Counted from the stretch's first letter, positions 17,887-28,221 are shown. The stretch: 64,000 nt of DNA from Cellulophaga sp. HaHa_2_95 (GCF_019278565.1 NZ_CP058988.1:1488001-1552000), one strand, 5' to 3'. The notes: generated from the sequence alone by a model not told the origin. Numbers and translations: made by a program.

Positions 17887-19371
17887 TTATTTTTCTTCTA
17901 ATCGTAATATTGATGTCGTATATGCCCTAATTTGCAGGCATAAATCGCCATTTTTTATAAGAGAATCCCCGTAGCTAGGAAATATTTCTTTCAGCTTATT
18001 TTGCCACGCTGCTGTTTTCATTTGAATAGGGAAGCATTCGTCCAATACGTTTAACATAATGGAAACAGCTGTTGACGCTCCAGGGGAAGCTCCTAGTAGG
18101 GCAGCTAGTGTTTTGTCCTTACTACTTACAATTTCGGTCCCAAATTTTAATACGCCACCTTCTTTTTTGTCTTTTTTGATAATTTGCACCCGTTGTCCTG
18201 CAGTGATTAATTCCCAATCTTCAATTTTAGCCTCGGGATAATATTTTAATAAAGCATCAAAGCGCTCTTCTGGAGATTGTACCACTTGCTCAATAAGGTA
18301 TTTTGTTAAGGAGATGTTTTTTAATCCAGCAGATAATAACGGAAATATATTATGGGCATCTATGGAAAGTGGGAGATCAAAGTAAGATCCGTTTTTTAAA
18401 AATTTTGTCGAGAAGCCGGCATAAGGGCCAAATAATAAAGAGCGCTCGCCATTTAGCATTCGTGTATCTAAATGTGGTACCGACATTGGAGGAGAACCTT
18501 CTTCGGCTTTGCCATATACTTTAGCTTCGTGTAATTTTGCAATCTCAGGATTATTGCATTTTAAAAACTGACCGCTGACAGGAAAGCCACCAAAACCTTC
18601 ACCTTCGGGAATTCCAGATTTCTCAAGAAGTTTTAACGCACCACCACCAGCACCAATAAATACAAAGTTGGTGTTAATTGTTTCCTCTTGATCCGTGTGT
18701 AAATCAGTTACTTCAATAGTCCAAGAACCATCTTTTTTTTGTTCAATATCTTCTACTTGATGACCTAAGTGAATGGTAACGCCATCACATGTTTCTAAAT
18801 AAGAAATCATTTTACGAGTAATAGCTCCAAAATTAACATCAGTACCTATAGGCATTCTGGTAGCTGCAATTTTTTCATCGGCAGTTCTTCCATTCATCAT
18901 CAAAGGTATCCATTCCTTAATTTCTTCAAAATCAGTACTGAATTTCATCGCCTTGAAAATATCATACTTGGTCAAGGCTTCATGCCTTTTTTTTAGGAAT
19001 TTTATATTTGCATCACCCCAAACAAAACTCATATGATCAATGTCATTGATGAAGGGAGTGTTTGCTTGTACTAGATTGTTTTTTACGAGATATGCCCAAA
19101 ACTGTTTAGACATTTCAAACTGTTCACTTATTTTTAATGCTTTGGAAATGTCAATATCTCCAGCATCACTTTCGGGGGTGTAATTTAATTCACAAAAAGC
19201 AGAATGTCCTGTTCCTGCATTGTTCCAGGCATCTGAACTTTCTGCACCTACGGCGTCTAATCTTTCATAGATGCTTATAATAGCATCAGGGATAAGTTGT
19301 TTCAATAGTACGCCTAATGTAGCGCTCATAATTCCGGCTCCAATTAAGGTAAAGTTATTTTTTGTGTTCAT
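17887..19371 (-). CDS. mqo: malate:quinone oxidoreductase
   Basis: A 494-residue FAD-dependent membrane-associated enzyme that oxidises malate to oxaloacetate and passes the electrons to quinone. The N-terminal dinucleotide fold reads LIGAGIMSATLG (8-19). Family-typical blocks are SSDAWNNAGTGHSAFCELNYTP-like (around 45-66), FIGAGGGALKLLEKSGIPE (around 237-255), FGGFPVSGQFL and the C-terminal LLGASPGASTA. The length agrees with the family. A cytoplasmic NAD malate dehydrogenase is encoded 13 kb away, so the cell has both routes. Confidence 0.96.
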   Translation of the reverse strand: MNTKNNFTLIGAGIMSATLGVLLKQLIPDAIISIYERLDAVGAESSDAWNNAGTGHSAFCELNYTPESDAGDIDISKALKISEQFEMSKQFWAYLVKNNLVQANTPFINDIDHMSFVWGDANIKFLKKRHEALTKYDIFKAMKFSTDFEEIKEWIPLMMNGRTADEKIAATRMPIGTDVNFGAITRKMISYLETCDGVTIHLGHQVEDIEQKKDGSWTIEVTDLHTDQEETINTNFVFIGAGGGALKLLEKSGIPEGEGFGGFPVSGQFLKCNNPEIAKLHEAKVYGKAEEGSPPMSVPHLDTRMLNGERSLLFGPYAGFSTKFLKNGSYFDLPLSIDAHNIFPLLSAGLKNISLTKYLIEQVVQSPEERFDALLKYYPEAKIEDWELITAGQRVQIIKKDKKEGGVLKFGTEIVSSKDKTLAALLGASPGASTAVSIMLNVLDECFPIQMKTAAWQNKLKEIFPSYGDSLIKNGDLCLQIRAYTTSILRLEEK

Positions 19372-19544
19372 AGGTAGTGTTTATTGCATTTAAAGTTAAG
19401 AAATGGAAAGCAACTTTTAATAGTAACAGTAGAATCATTCTTATAGTATGAGCTATTCGCTTTCTTTTTGGTTAAACAAAAGCGGTTGTTTTTATAGAAA
19501 ATTGTATTTTCAGGCTCAGAATAAATAACCTAATGCCCGCTATT

Positions 19545-21167
19545 ATGAAAAACCTTTATATTACTTTTTTTACACTACTAATTGTAAGTTGTACTCCGTC
19601 TAAAGAACAAGTAGATTTAATTGTTTTAAATGGAAACGTCTATACAGTTGATGACTCTTTTTCGAAGACAGAAGCGTTTGCTGTAAAAGATGGGAAATTT
19701 ATTTATACTGGTACTAATAAAGAAGTGCAGGAATTATACGAAGCAAAAAGCACTGTTGATGCGGAAGGGAAAACTGTTGTTCCTGGATTGATAGATGCAC
19801 ATTGTCACTTTTATAGATTAGGAGAAAACCAACAAGCGGTAGACCTAGTGGGGACAACGAGCTTTTCTGAAGTGTTAGAACGTGTTGAAGAGTTTCAAAC
19901 AAAAAATAAAAAGAACTTTATCTATGGTCGTGGCTGGGATCAGAATGATTGGGAGGTAAAAGAATTTCCAACAAAGAAGGAGGTAGATGAATTGTATCCT
20001 GATACTCCAATGGCTATAGAACGTATTGATGGGCATGCATATTTGGTAAATCAGAAAGCTTTGGATTTGGCCGGCATAACAAATGAAACAGTTGCTGTAG
20101 GAGGTGAGATAGTTAAAATTAATGGCACATTAACAGGAGTGCTTGTAGATGGTCCTATGGGCTTAATCGATGCAATTATTCCTAAACCTTCTAAAGAAAC
20201 CATGATTGCGGCATTGAAGGATGCAGAGCGTATTGCTTTTAAAAACGGACTTACCACTGTGAATGATGCAGGTTTGCCTAGGGAAATTATTGAGTTGATT
20301 GATAGCCTTCAGCAATCAGGCGATTTAAAAATTCGTTTGTACGCGATGATCGCCAACTATCCGGAGAATTTAGATTATTATTTAACTAAAGGAATTTTAA
20401 AAACAGACAGGTTGAATGTTAGATCTGTAAAAGTATATGGCGATGGCGCTTTGGGGTCTAGAGGCGCGGTAATGAAAGCACCTTATTCAGATAAAGATCA
20501 TCATTTTGGAGCAATGGTAACTCCAGTAGGTGAGATAGAAAGCTTGGCGCATAGAATAGCTGCTACTGAATTTCAAATGAATACTCATGCTATTGGTGAT
20601 TCTGCTAATATTGTGGTGTTAAGAGCTTATAAAAATGCATTGAAAGGTAAAGAAGATAGACGTTGGAAAGTAGAACATGCGCAAATTCTAAGTACGCCAG
20701 ACTTTAATTATTTTGAAGATGGGATCATTCCTTCGTTGCAGCCTACGCATGCAACAAGTGATATGTACTGGGCAGAAGATAGAATAGGGGTAGACCGTAT
20801 GTCAGGGGCTTATGCCTTTAAAACACTTTTAGATAAAGCTGGTATGGTAGCGCTAGGTACCGACTTTCCTGTGGAGCAAGTTAGTCCGTTTTATACCTTC
20901 TATGCCGCGGTGGCTCGTAAAGATTTGAAAGGGTATCCTGAGGGAGGTTTTCAAATGAATGATGCATTGACAAGAGAAGAGGCATTAAAAGGAATGACAA
21001 TCTGGGCTGCCTACAGTAATTTTGAAGAAGATGAGAAAGGAAGCATTGAAGTGGGGAAAATGGCAGATTTTGTTATCCTAGATAAAGATATCATGACCGT
21101 TCCTGAGGAGGAGACGCCAAACATTAAGCCAGAACAAGTTTTTATTTCAGGAGAGAAAATGAACTAG
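19545..21167 (+). CDS. amidohydrolase-family lipoprotein (YtcJ-like)
   Basis: About 540 residues: a signal peptide with lipobox ending IVSC (Cys16 counted from the ATG at 19545; an ATG at 19533 is also possible), followed by a metal-dependent hydrolase of the amidohydrolase superfamily. The metal site HxH is in DAHCHFY, with further ligand regions NTHAIGDS, EHAQ and GTDFPVE. The GDGALGSRGA segment is typical of the YtcJ/exoenzyme-regulatory AepA-like group. It therefore probably hydrolyses an amide or related bond outside the cytoplasm; the substrate is unknown. Its stop overlaps that of the convergent FUSC gene. Confidence 0.9.
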   Translation: MKNLYITFFTLLIVSCTPSKEQVDLIVLNGNVYTVDDSFSKTEAFAVKDGKFIYTGTNKEVQELYEAKSTVDAEGKTVVPGLIDAHCHFYRLGENQQAVDLVGTTSFSEVLERVEEFQTKNKKNFIYGRGWDQNDWEVKEFPTKKEVDELYPDTPMAIERIDGHAYLVNQKALDLAGITNETVAVGGEIVKINGTLTGVLVDGPMGLIDAIIPKPSKETMIAALKDAERIAFKNGLTTVNDAGLPREIIELIDSLQQSGDLKIRLYAMIANYPENLDYYLTKGILKTDRLNVRSVKVYGDGALGSRGAVMKAPYSDKDHHFGAMVTPVGEIESLAHRIAATEFQMNTHAIGDSANIVVLRAYKNALKGKEDRRWKVEHAQILSTPDFNYFEDGIIPSLQPTHATSDMYWAEDRIGVDRMSGAYAFKTLLDKAGMVALGTDFPVEQVSPFYTFYAAVARKDLKGYPEGGFQMNDALTREEALKGMTIWAAYSNFEEDEKGSIEVGKMADFVILDKDIMTVPEEETPNIKPEQVFISGEKMN

Positions 21168-23416
21168 GTTTTTTTGTTGTTAAATAGTTGGGTATACTTG
21201 GTACTGTTCTTGTAAATATCTTCAGATAAACCTTTAAGCCAAGTGAGTTGGTTGGTGACTAAATGCGCTTCTTGCAATTGTAAACGCATTTCTAAGTCTA
21301 TCTTGTGCTGACCTTCTTTTATTTGTTGGTCCCTTTGATTGGATAGTGTTGTAAATGAATTTTTTAAAGCCTCTTCTGCGGTTTCAATTTTTTTGTGTTC
21401 CTTAATTATAGCTGTTTTATTTTCAGATAGGAGGGTTTCTGCATTTTCCAGTTGGTTTTCTATATGGGAAATAAAAGCATCAAAATTTTCACTAGACGCT
21501 GTAGTAGTATGATTTTGAATAAAACTACCCATAGAGGCTAAGGCAGACAAGAAGGTATTGTTTAGAGAGACAAATTCATAAATAAGTTGCATCTCTTTTT
21601 GTTTAGATTTAGGGTCTTGAGTCATGCGTTGAAAAGCGGCGTTTAAATTACTAATGGCTAAGAAGGCTTCCTTACGAGCCATTTTGTAATCTAAGTTTTT
21701 AATTTCTTTCGTGTGGTAAATTTTGCTGACAGCGGCCAAATACGCCTTATTTTTTTGAATGGAATTTATAATCACGGGGTTTAAGTTCATAAACTCCCAC
21801 GAAGGCCACAGCGTGTAATTAGCGATCACAGCAAGTAAGGCACCAATGAAAGTATCAAGCACGCGAAATTTAACCACCACTAGGCTATTAGGTTCCAATA
21901 ATGCGTAAACAAATATCACATTTATAGTAATAAATGCAGCAGCAGACCGATAACTTTGCTGTATCAAAGAGAATGCAATAACTAAGGATACGGCCGCTAG
22001 AACCATATATATTATGGTATTACTAGTTATAAAGATAATGGCTAGCGCAAATAGAGCTCCTATAATAGTTCCTATAATTCTATTGATGGCTCTTTCTTTG
22101 GTCAAGCCATAGCTTGGTCTCATTAAAACGATTAAAGTAAGCACTATCCAATACGGGTTTTTTATTCCGATAAGCGTTCCAAACGTAAAACCAAAAACAA
22201 TAGCGATAGTTAACCTAAGTGCATGACGAAATATGGGCGACTTAAATGTGAAATGTTGCGCTATAATTTGAAGGCTATATTCCTGTGTGGTTATAAATTG
22301 AGTAGCTTCTTTGTCTTTAAATGATATTTTATCTTTGGTAACATTATTCATTACCCTTCTTATGGCGCGTATTTTTGTTACTTGCTGCTCTTGGTAGTCT
22401 TGAAGGTTTCTAAGGGTGATGATTCCTTCGCGGCCAGCAGGGAGTTCTACCGAAGCGATGTAATTTTGAATGGTTTTTTCAATAACGGCAAGCCCGTCTA
22501 AAAGTTCGTTTTTATTTTGAACTTTTTTCTTATTCATTAATATTTTGGACAATACCTGCAGGTGGTTGCCCATAGTGGTATTTAGTGTCTTAAACTCTTC
22601 TAAAACAGAACGGTTTTTGAAAATGACGTCTATTTTAGAATAATCTAAGGTATTCGCTAAGGCTAATTCTAAAATATCAATTAATGAAATAAATATTAAA
22701 ACTCTTTTTTCATCAAAATGAGACCTTCCTATTTGTTTTCTTTCGCTTAAAAGAAGTTCTCTTAAAATCTCGTGCTTCTCATTAAGTTCTGTTTGTAGTT
22801 TTAAAGTTTTTATTAATAGCTGATCTCTTTTTTCCTTCTCTATTAATAATTTACCCCTTACTTTCAAATAGCTGCCTGTTATACGTAAAGTTTCCGAGAG
22901 TAATTGGTCTTCGTCTTTTTTAGGAGCAATCCAATGAGATAGGCATAATACTAAGAGAAACCAAAGTCCGCCGATCCCGATAAGGCCTACATAGGTCCAA
23001 ATACCTAGGGTAGTATTTCTGCTTACGAGGCTCAAGACAATGGCTAGTAAGCCGCAAAAGGCAATCAAAGACCCGCGAAAACCATACGCCGAGATTAAGG
23101 AAATAAAGAAAGATAAGATGGTTATCGTAAGAAGTAGTGCTACAAAATTCTGTTTGGCGTAAGATACAATTAACGTTACAGCCATTGTGAGCACAATACT
23201 GATGAGTGTACTATATATTTTTCGTCTTAGGGTGCCAGGAATATTCCCAGGAATATTGAGAAATACACCTATAGCTATAGGAATGGCATAGGAAATATGG
23301 CCGAAAAAGTTAAAAATAATTAGAGGTGTTATTACGGCTACCGTCTGCAGCACTCCTTTGTAAAAATTAGAACTTTTAAGAAATAATAGAATGTCTTTTA
23401 GAAATTCCTTAACCAT
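21164..23416 (-). CDS. FUSC/YccS-family integral membrane protein
   Basis: A 750-residue inner-membrane protein with two hydrophobic blocks of about five to six helices each (about 20-175 and 395-545), separated by a charged, coiled-coil-rich region and followed by a cytoplasmic helical tail. The second block contains KNPYWIVLTLIVLMRPSYG and AINRIIGTIIGA, typical of the FUSC (fusaric acid resistance/aromatic acid exporter) superfamily, YccS type. Efflux of small organic acids is the usual suggestion; it is not established for this branch. The stop codon overlaps that of the amidohydrolase gene in CTAG. Confidence 0.9.
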   Translation of the reverse strand: MVKEFLKDILLFLKSSNFYKGVLQTVAVITPLIIFNFFGHISYAIPIAIGVFLNIPGNIPGTLRRKIYSTLISIVLTMAVTLIVSYAKQNFVALLLTITILSFFISLISAYGFRGSLIAFCGLLAIVLSLVSRNTTLGIWTYVGLIGIGGLWFLLVLCLSHWIAPKKDEDQLLSETLRITGSYLKVRGKLLIEKEKRDQLLIKTLKLQTELNEKHEILRELLLSERKQIGRSHFDEKRVLIFISLIDILELALANTLDYSKIDVIFKNRSVLEEFKTLNTTMGNHLQVLSKILMNKKKVQNKNELLDGLAVIEKTIQNYIASVELPAGREGIITLRNLQDYQEQQVTKIRAIRRVMNNVTKDKISFKDKEATQFITTQEYSLQIIAQHFTFKSPIFRHALRLTIAIVFGFTFGTLIGIKNPYWIVLTLIVLMRPSYGLTKERAINRIIGTIIGALFALAIIFITSNTIIYMVLAAVSLVIAFSLIQQSYRSAAAFITINVIFVYALLEPNSLVVVKFRVLDTFIGALLAVIANYTLWPSWEFMNLNPVIINSIQKNKAYLAAVSKIYHTKEIKNLDYKMARKEAFLAISNLNAAFQRMTQDPKSKQKEMQLIYEFVSLNNTFLSALASMGSFIQNHTTTASSENFDAFISHIENQLENAETLLSENKTAIIKEHKKIETAEEALKNSFTTLSNQRDQQIKEGQHKIDLEMRLQLQEAHLVTNQLTWLKGLSEDIYKNSTKYTQLFNNKKT

Positions 23417-23472
23417 ACATCAAAGATAGTTTGTATTTATTACGATATATGGAAGGTACTACGAAAAATTAG

Positions 23473-23510
23473 GAAAAAAAATAAGCCTGAAGTAAAAACT
23501 TCAGGCTTAT
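23473..23510 (-). terminator. intrinsic terminator of the DUF2911 gene
   Basis: The 13-bp perfect stem ATAAGCCTGAAGT / ACTTCAGGCTTAT has a 4-base loop and is followed, on the minus strand, by a run of T residues (23474-23481 on the plus strand are A). Confidence 0.85.
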
Positions 23511-23532
23511 AGTGTCAATCGTAATTAGACAA

Positions 23533-24084
23533 TTACATAGTAGCTGCAACTGGTACGGCAACTCTAACAGTCCCCCATCCAATAACTAAATCAGCATTTT
23601 TATCATTTTCTTTAAATGCCATAGAAAAAGCATCTAAAGATTCCGTACCCTTGCTAACGGCTCCTTTTACACGGACAACATCAGCACTTTCATCATAAGA
23701 GTAAGCACCCCATTGGTTTAGCTTACTGTTTAAAATAACAGTCCACTCATCAGTTCCAGGGATGGTAAATAAAGAATATGTTCCAGCTTTCACTGCAGAT
23801 CCACCAAAGGTTACATCTGTGTAGAAAGTAACTTCAACAGCTTCATTCGCACCAGTTCTCCATACGGCACCAGCAGGAGCTAATTCTGCAATAGAACGCC
23901 CTTTTAACTGTGGTCTGCTATAGCTAACTTTAGCTACCTTTTCTGATACTTTATAACTTGTAGGGTAAGCAGCAACATCCATTGGACTCTTGTCTAATCC
24001 ACTAAATTTTTGAGCACTTGCAGTAGTACTAAATACTAAACATGCCACTACGGCTGTAAGGGTAAGAATTTTTTTCATAATCAT
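23533..24084 (-). CDS. DUF2911 secreted protein
   Basis: A 183-residue protein with a signal peptide cleaved near TASAQ (about residue 25). The conserved DUF2911 pattern follows: SPMDVAAYP, VSYSRPQLKGRSI, VWRTGANEAVEVTFYTDV and AGTYSLFTIPG. The family is exported or periplasmic in Bacteroidetes and its function is unknown. An in-frame ATG six bases further on (23533-24078) is an equally good start. It is monocistronic with its own terminator, and the 239-bp space between it and asnB holds both divergent promoters. Confidence 0.93.
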   Translation of the reverse strand: MIMKKILTLTAVVACLVFSTTASAQKFSGLDKSPMDVAAYPTSYKVSEKVAKVSYSRPQLKGRSIAELAPAGAVWRTGANEAVEVTFYTDVTFGGSAVKAGTYSLFTIPGTDEWTVILNSKLNQWGAYSYDESADVVRVKGAVSKGTESLDAFSMAFKENDKNADLVIGWGTVRVAVPVAATM

Positions 24085-24323
24085 AAGGTTTTATTTTGAA
24101 ACGTTTACTAGAGCATATCTCTTAGTAATGGGCTACTAAAGTCGGGCAATTTTTCTAAACTTACAAAAAAAGGGAAATTAGAGTTGAAAAATAAGTTATA
24201 GTTTCATTTTAGTATGATTGTTCTTTGAAAAGTTCCATATTGTTACCTTTTTTGTGTTTATGGTTTTTTTATTAAACCAATTCGTGCATCTTTGCTTTAA
24301 AATTGCTTATAATATAGAATAAT

Positions 24324-25997
24324 ATGTGTGGAATAGTATGTGCATTTGACGTAAAAGAGAGTACTGAGGACTTAAGACCACAGTTACTAGAGATGTCTAA
24401 AAAGATTAGACATAGAGGACCGGACTGGAGTGGAATATTCGCTAATGATAAAGCGATATTAGCGCACGAGCGTTTATCTATTGTGGATCCAGCTTCAGGA
24501 AAGCAACCTTTATTTAGTAAAGATAATAAGTTAGTACTAGCTGCTAATGGTGAGATATATAATCATAGAGACTTAAGAAAGCAGTTTGCCGGAAAATATG
24601 ATTTCCAAACAGAATCTGATTGTGAAGTAATATTGGCTTTATACCAAGAAAAAGGTGTGAGCTTTCTTGATGAGATGAACGGAATTTTTGGTTTTGCTAT
24701 ATACGATACTGAAAAAGATGAATATTTTGTAGCTAGAGATCATATGGGGATTATTCCTTTATATATGGGCTGGGATAAAAATGGTACTTTTTATGTGGCG
24801 TCTGAGTTAAAAGCTTTAGAAGGTACTTGCACTAAAATAGAACTTTTTCCTCCAGGGCACTATATGCATAGTTCTGATGGGGAATTAAAGCAATGGTATA
24901 CGCGTGATTGGATGGAATATGATGCAGTTAAGGATAACGAGACTAGCATAAAAGAAATTAAAGAAGCATTGGAGGCAGCTGTGCATAGACAATTAATGTC
25001 TGATGTTCCTTACGGGGTATTGCTTTCGGGAGGGTTAGATTCTTCGGTAACTTCTGCAATTGCTAAGAAATATGCTCAAAAAAGAATAGAGTCTGATGAT
25101 GTTGCTGATGCTTGGTATCCGCAATTACACTCTTTTTCTGTAGGCCTAGAGGGTTCTCCAGATTTAGCAGCGGCACAAAAAGTTGCTGATCATATTAAAA
25201 CCATACATCATGAAATAAAATTCACAATTCAAGAAGGATTGGATGCGATTAAAGATGTAGTATATAACTTAGAAACATATGATGTAACGACCATTAGAGC
25301 TTCAACTCCTATGTATTTAATGTCTAGGGTTATTAAGTCTATGGGTGTTAAAATGGTATTATCAGGAGAAGGTGCAGATGAATTGTTCGGAGGATATTTG
25401 TACTTTCATAAAGCGCCAAATGCAAAAGAATTTCATGAGGAGACGGTACGTAAATTAAGCAAACTTCATATGTACGACTGTTTGCGTGCTAACAAATCTT
25501 TAGCTGCTTGGGGTATAGAAGGTCGTGTTCCTTTCTTAGATAAAGAATTTATGGATGTTGCGATGCGTATTAACCCTCAAGATAAAATGATCAACGGAGA
25601 GCGCATGGAGAAGTGGGTTGTTCGTAAAGCTTTTGAAGATATGATTCCAGAAAGCGTAGCTTGGAGACAAAAAGAACAATTTTCTGATGGCGTAGGGTAT
25701 AGCTGGATAGATACTTTGAAAGAAGTAGTAGCCGAGGAAGTTTCTGATGAACAATTGGCAAATGCTAAATTCAGATTTCCGTTACAGACACCAACATCAA
25801 AAGAAGAATTTTATTACCGTGCAATTTTTGAATCACATTTCCCTTCAGATGCAGCGGCGCTTTGTGTGCCACAAGAAGCTTCTGTAGCGTGTAGTACTAA
25901 AATTGCATTAGAATGGGATGAAGCGTTCAAAAACATGAACGATCCATCTGGTAGAGCAGTAGCAAATGTGCATTCAGATGCTTACGTCAAAGCTTAA
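24324..25997 (+). CDS. asnB: asparagine synthase (glutamine-hydrolysing), type B
   Basis: This 557-residue cytoplasmic enzyme makes asparagine from aspartate, glutamine and ATP. Cys2, exposed after Met removal (MCGIVCAFD), is the glutaminase nucleophile, with HRGPDWSG and the LAANGEIYNH block of the N-terminal glutamine amidotransferase domain. The synthetase domain has the ATP pyrophosphatase loop LLSGGLDSS and LSGEGADELFGGYLY. The length matches bacterial AsnB. It is transcribed alone and followed by a terminator. Confidence 0.97.
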   Translation: MCGIVCAFDVKESTEDLRPQLLEMSKKIRHRGPDWSGIFANDKAILAHERLSIVDPASGKQPLFSKDNKLVLAANGEIYNHRDLRKQFAGKYDFQTESDCEVILALYQEKGVSFLDEMNGIFGFAIYDTEKDEYFVARDHMGIIPLYMGWDKNGTFYVASELKALEGTCTKIELFPPGHYMHSSDGELKQWYTRDWMEYDAVKDNETSIKEIKEALEAAVHRQLMSDVPYGVLLSGGLDSSVTSAIAKKYAQKRIESDDVADAWYPQLHSFSVGLEGSPDLAAAQKVADHIKTIHHEIKFTIQEGLDAIKDVVYNLETYDVTTIRASTPMYLMSRVIKSMGVKMVLSGEGADELFGGYLYFHKAPNAKEFHEETVRKLSKLHMYDCLRANKSLAAWGIEGRVPFLDKEFMDVAMRINPQDKMINGERMEKWVVRKAFEDMIPESVAWRQKEQFSDGVGYSWIDTLKEVVAEEVSDEQLANAKFRFPLQTPTSKEEFYYRAIFESHFPSDAAALCVPQEASVACSTKIALEWDEAFKNMNDPSGRAVANVHSDAYVKA

Positions 25998-26050
25998 ATT
26001 CTATAAATAAGAATTACCACTGTTTTCAGTTTTAATTATAATTAGTCGAA

Positions 26051-26079
26051 AAGAAGCACCCTATTAGGGTGCTTCTTTA
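26051..26079 (+). terminator. intrinsic terminator of asnB
   Basis: The stem AAGAAGCACCC / GGGTGCTTCTT closes a 5-base loop and is followed by T residues. Confidence 0.8.
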
Positions 26080-26195
26080 GTATTGAGAACTACTCATATT
26101 TTTAAAAGGAGTCGCCCTGCGCATTTTCCACAATTATTGTTGATAACTTACTGCTGTCATTTTGTTATAAAACCCTATTTCCATTGCGTATTGCT

Positions 26196-26203
26196 TATAT
26201 TTG
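26196..26203 (+). promoter_or_regulatory. -7 promoter element of gyrB
   Basis: TATATTTG matches TAnnTTTG, 35 bases upstream of the gyrB start codon. Confidence 0.5.
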
Positions 26204-26238
26204 TAAGATTGCTAAATTTATATTGAAACCATTAATTT

Positions 26239-28200
26239 ATGAGCGAAGAAGCAAATAAAGACGAGCAAAAAAAGAATAATTACTCAGCGGATAGTATTCA
26301 AGCCCTAGAGGGTATGGAACACGTGCGTATGCGTCCTTCCATGTATATTGGAGATGTAGGAGTTAGAGGTTTACATCACTTGGTATACGAGGTTGTAGAT
26401 AACTCTATTGATGAAGCAATGGGTGGGCATTGTGATACGATAAGTGTTGCAATTAATGAAGATAACTCCATTACGGTTAGAGATAACGGTCGTGGTATTC
26501 CAGTAGATATTCACAAGAAAGAAGGTGTATCGGCATTACAAGTTGTAATGACTAAGATTGGTGCTGGGGGTAAGTTTGATAAAGATTCTTATAAAGTATC
26601 AGGTGGTTTACATGGGGTAGGGGTATCGTGTGTGAATGCATTATCTACGCATTTAAAGGCTACCGTATTCCGCAATGGTACTATTTATGAACAAGAATAC
26701 GAAAAAGGAAAAGCACTTTACCCGGTAAAAAGTATTGGAGAAACAGAGATTAGAGGTACAGAAGTTACGTTCTATCCAGATGAAACTATCTTTACTCAGA
26801 CTACAGAGTTTAGTTACGAAACGCTTTCTAATAGAATGCGTGAGCTTTCTTACTTGAACAAAGGTGTTGCTATTACAATGACAGATAAGCGTCAAAAAGA
26901 TAAAGACAGTCCTAGTGGTTTCGTAGAAGAGCGTTTCTTTTCAGAAGAAGGGCTAAAAGAATTTATAAAATTCCTAGACGGAAATCGTGAGCCATTAATT
27001 AATGGTGTGATTTCTATGGAAGGGGAGAAAAACGGAATTCCTGTGGAGGTTGCGATGGTCTATAATACATCGTATACAGAGAATTTACATTCTTACGTAA
27101 ATAATATAAACACGCATGAGGGTGGAACACATTTATCTGGTTTTAGAAGAGGATTAACAAGTACTTTAAAAAAGTATGCGGATGCTTCTGGAATGTTAGA
27201 TAAATTGAAGTTCGAGATTCAAGGAGATGATTTTAGAGAGGGATTAACTGCTATTATATCTGTAAAAGTTGGTGAGCCACAATTTGAGGGTCAGACGAAA
27301 ACTAAATTAGGTAACCGTGAGGTCTCTGCTGCGGTTAGTCAGGCGGTTTCAGAAATGTTATCAGATTACTTAGAAGAGAATCCTGATGATGCTAAAGTAA
27401 TTGTACAGAAAGTTGTTCTTGCAGCTACTGCACGTCATGCCGCTACCAAAGCGCGTGAAATGGTACAACGTAAAACAGTAATGAGTATCGGTGGGTTACC
27501 TGGTAAACTATCAGATTGTTCTGATCAAGACCCTGTAAATTGCGAAGTATTCCTTGTAGAGGGAGATTCGGCGGGTGGTACGGCTAAACAAGGTCGTGAT
27601 CGTATGTTTCAGGCTATTTTGCCATTAAGAGGTAAGATTCTTAATGTGGAAAAAGCAATGACGCACAAGGTTTTTGAAAATGAAGAGATTAAAAATATCT
27701 ATACTGCCTTAGGGGTGACTATAGGTACCGAAGAGGATAGTAAAGCGCTTAACCTAGATAAGCTTCGTTACCATAAGGTAGTGATTATGTGTGATGCGGA
27801 TGTCGATGGTAGTCATATTGAGACTCTTATTTTAACATTCTTTTTTAGATATATGCGAGAGTTGATAGAAGGTGGTCATGTTTACATAGCTACTCCTCCA
27901 TTATACTTAGTGAAAAAAGGAACTAAAAAACGTTACGCTTGGAATGATAAAGAGCGTGATGAGATAGCAGAAAGCTTTAATGGTAGTGTTGGTATACAAC
28001 GTTACAAAGGTCTTGGAGAGATGAACGCAGAACAATTGTGGGATACAACCATGAATCCGGAGTTTAGAACATTAAGACAAGTAACTATTGATAATGCGAC
28101 AGAAACAGATCGTGTTTTCTCTATGTTGATGGGTGATGAGGTTCCGCCAAGAAGAGAATTTATAGAGAAAAATGCTGTATATGCGAACATTGATGCATAG
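26239..28200 (+). CDS. gyrB: DNA gyrase subunit B
   Basis: The ATPase subunit of DNA gyrase, which introduces negative supercoils together with GyrA. In 653 residues it has the GHKL ATP site (VDNSIDEAMGG, DNGRGIPV, GGLHGVGVSCVNA), a transducer domain, the TOPRIM metal site (VEGDSAGG and MCDADVDGSHI) and the C-terminal QRYKGLGEMN. GyrB rather than ParE is supported by EVFLVEGDSAGGTAKQGRDR and the overall match to Bacteroidetes GyrB. The length, about 650, is normal for this phylum, which lacks the GyrB insert of enterics. No gyrA is nearby. Confidence 0.95.
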   Translation: MSEEANKDEQKKNNYSADSIQALEGMEHVRMRPSMYIGDVGVRGLHHLVYEVVDNSIDEAMGGHCDTISVAINEDNSITVRDNGRGIPVDIHKKEGVSALQVVMTKIGAGGKFDKDSYKVSGGLHGVGVSCVNALSTHLKATVFRNGTIYEQEYEKGKALYPVKSIGETEIRGTEVTFYPDETIFTQTTEFSYETLSNRMRELSYLNKGVAITMTDKRQKDKDSPSGFVEERFFSEEGLKEFIKFLDGNREPLINGVISMEGEKNGIPVEVAMVYNTSYTENLHSYVNNINTHEGGTHLSGFRRGLTSTLKKYADASGMLDKLKFEIQGDDFREGLTAIISVKVGEPQFEGQTKTKLGNREVSAAVSQAVSEMLSDYLEENPDDAKVIVQKVVLAATARHAATKAREMVQRKTVMSIGGLPGKLSDCSDQDPVNCEVFLVEGDSAGGTAKQGRDRMFQAILPLRGKILNVEKAMTHKVFENEEIKNIYTALGVTIGTEEDSKALNLDKLRYHKVVIMCDADVDGSHIETLILTFFFRYMRELIEGGHVYIATPPLYLVKKGTKKRYAWNDKERDEIAESFNGSVGIQRYKGLGEMNAEQLWDTTMNPEFRTLRQVTIDNATETDRVFSMLMGDEVPPRREFIEKNAVYANIDA

Positions 28201-28221
28201 AAAACAGTAATTACACAACAA

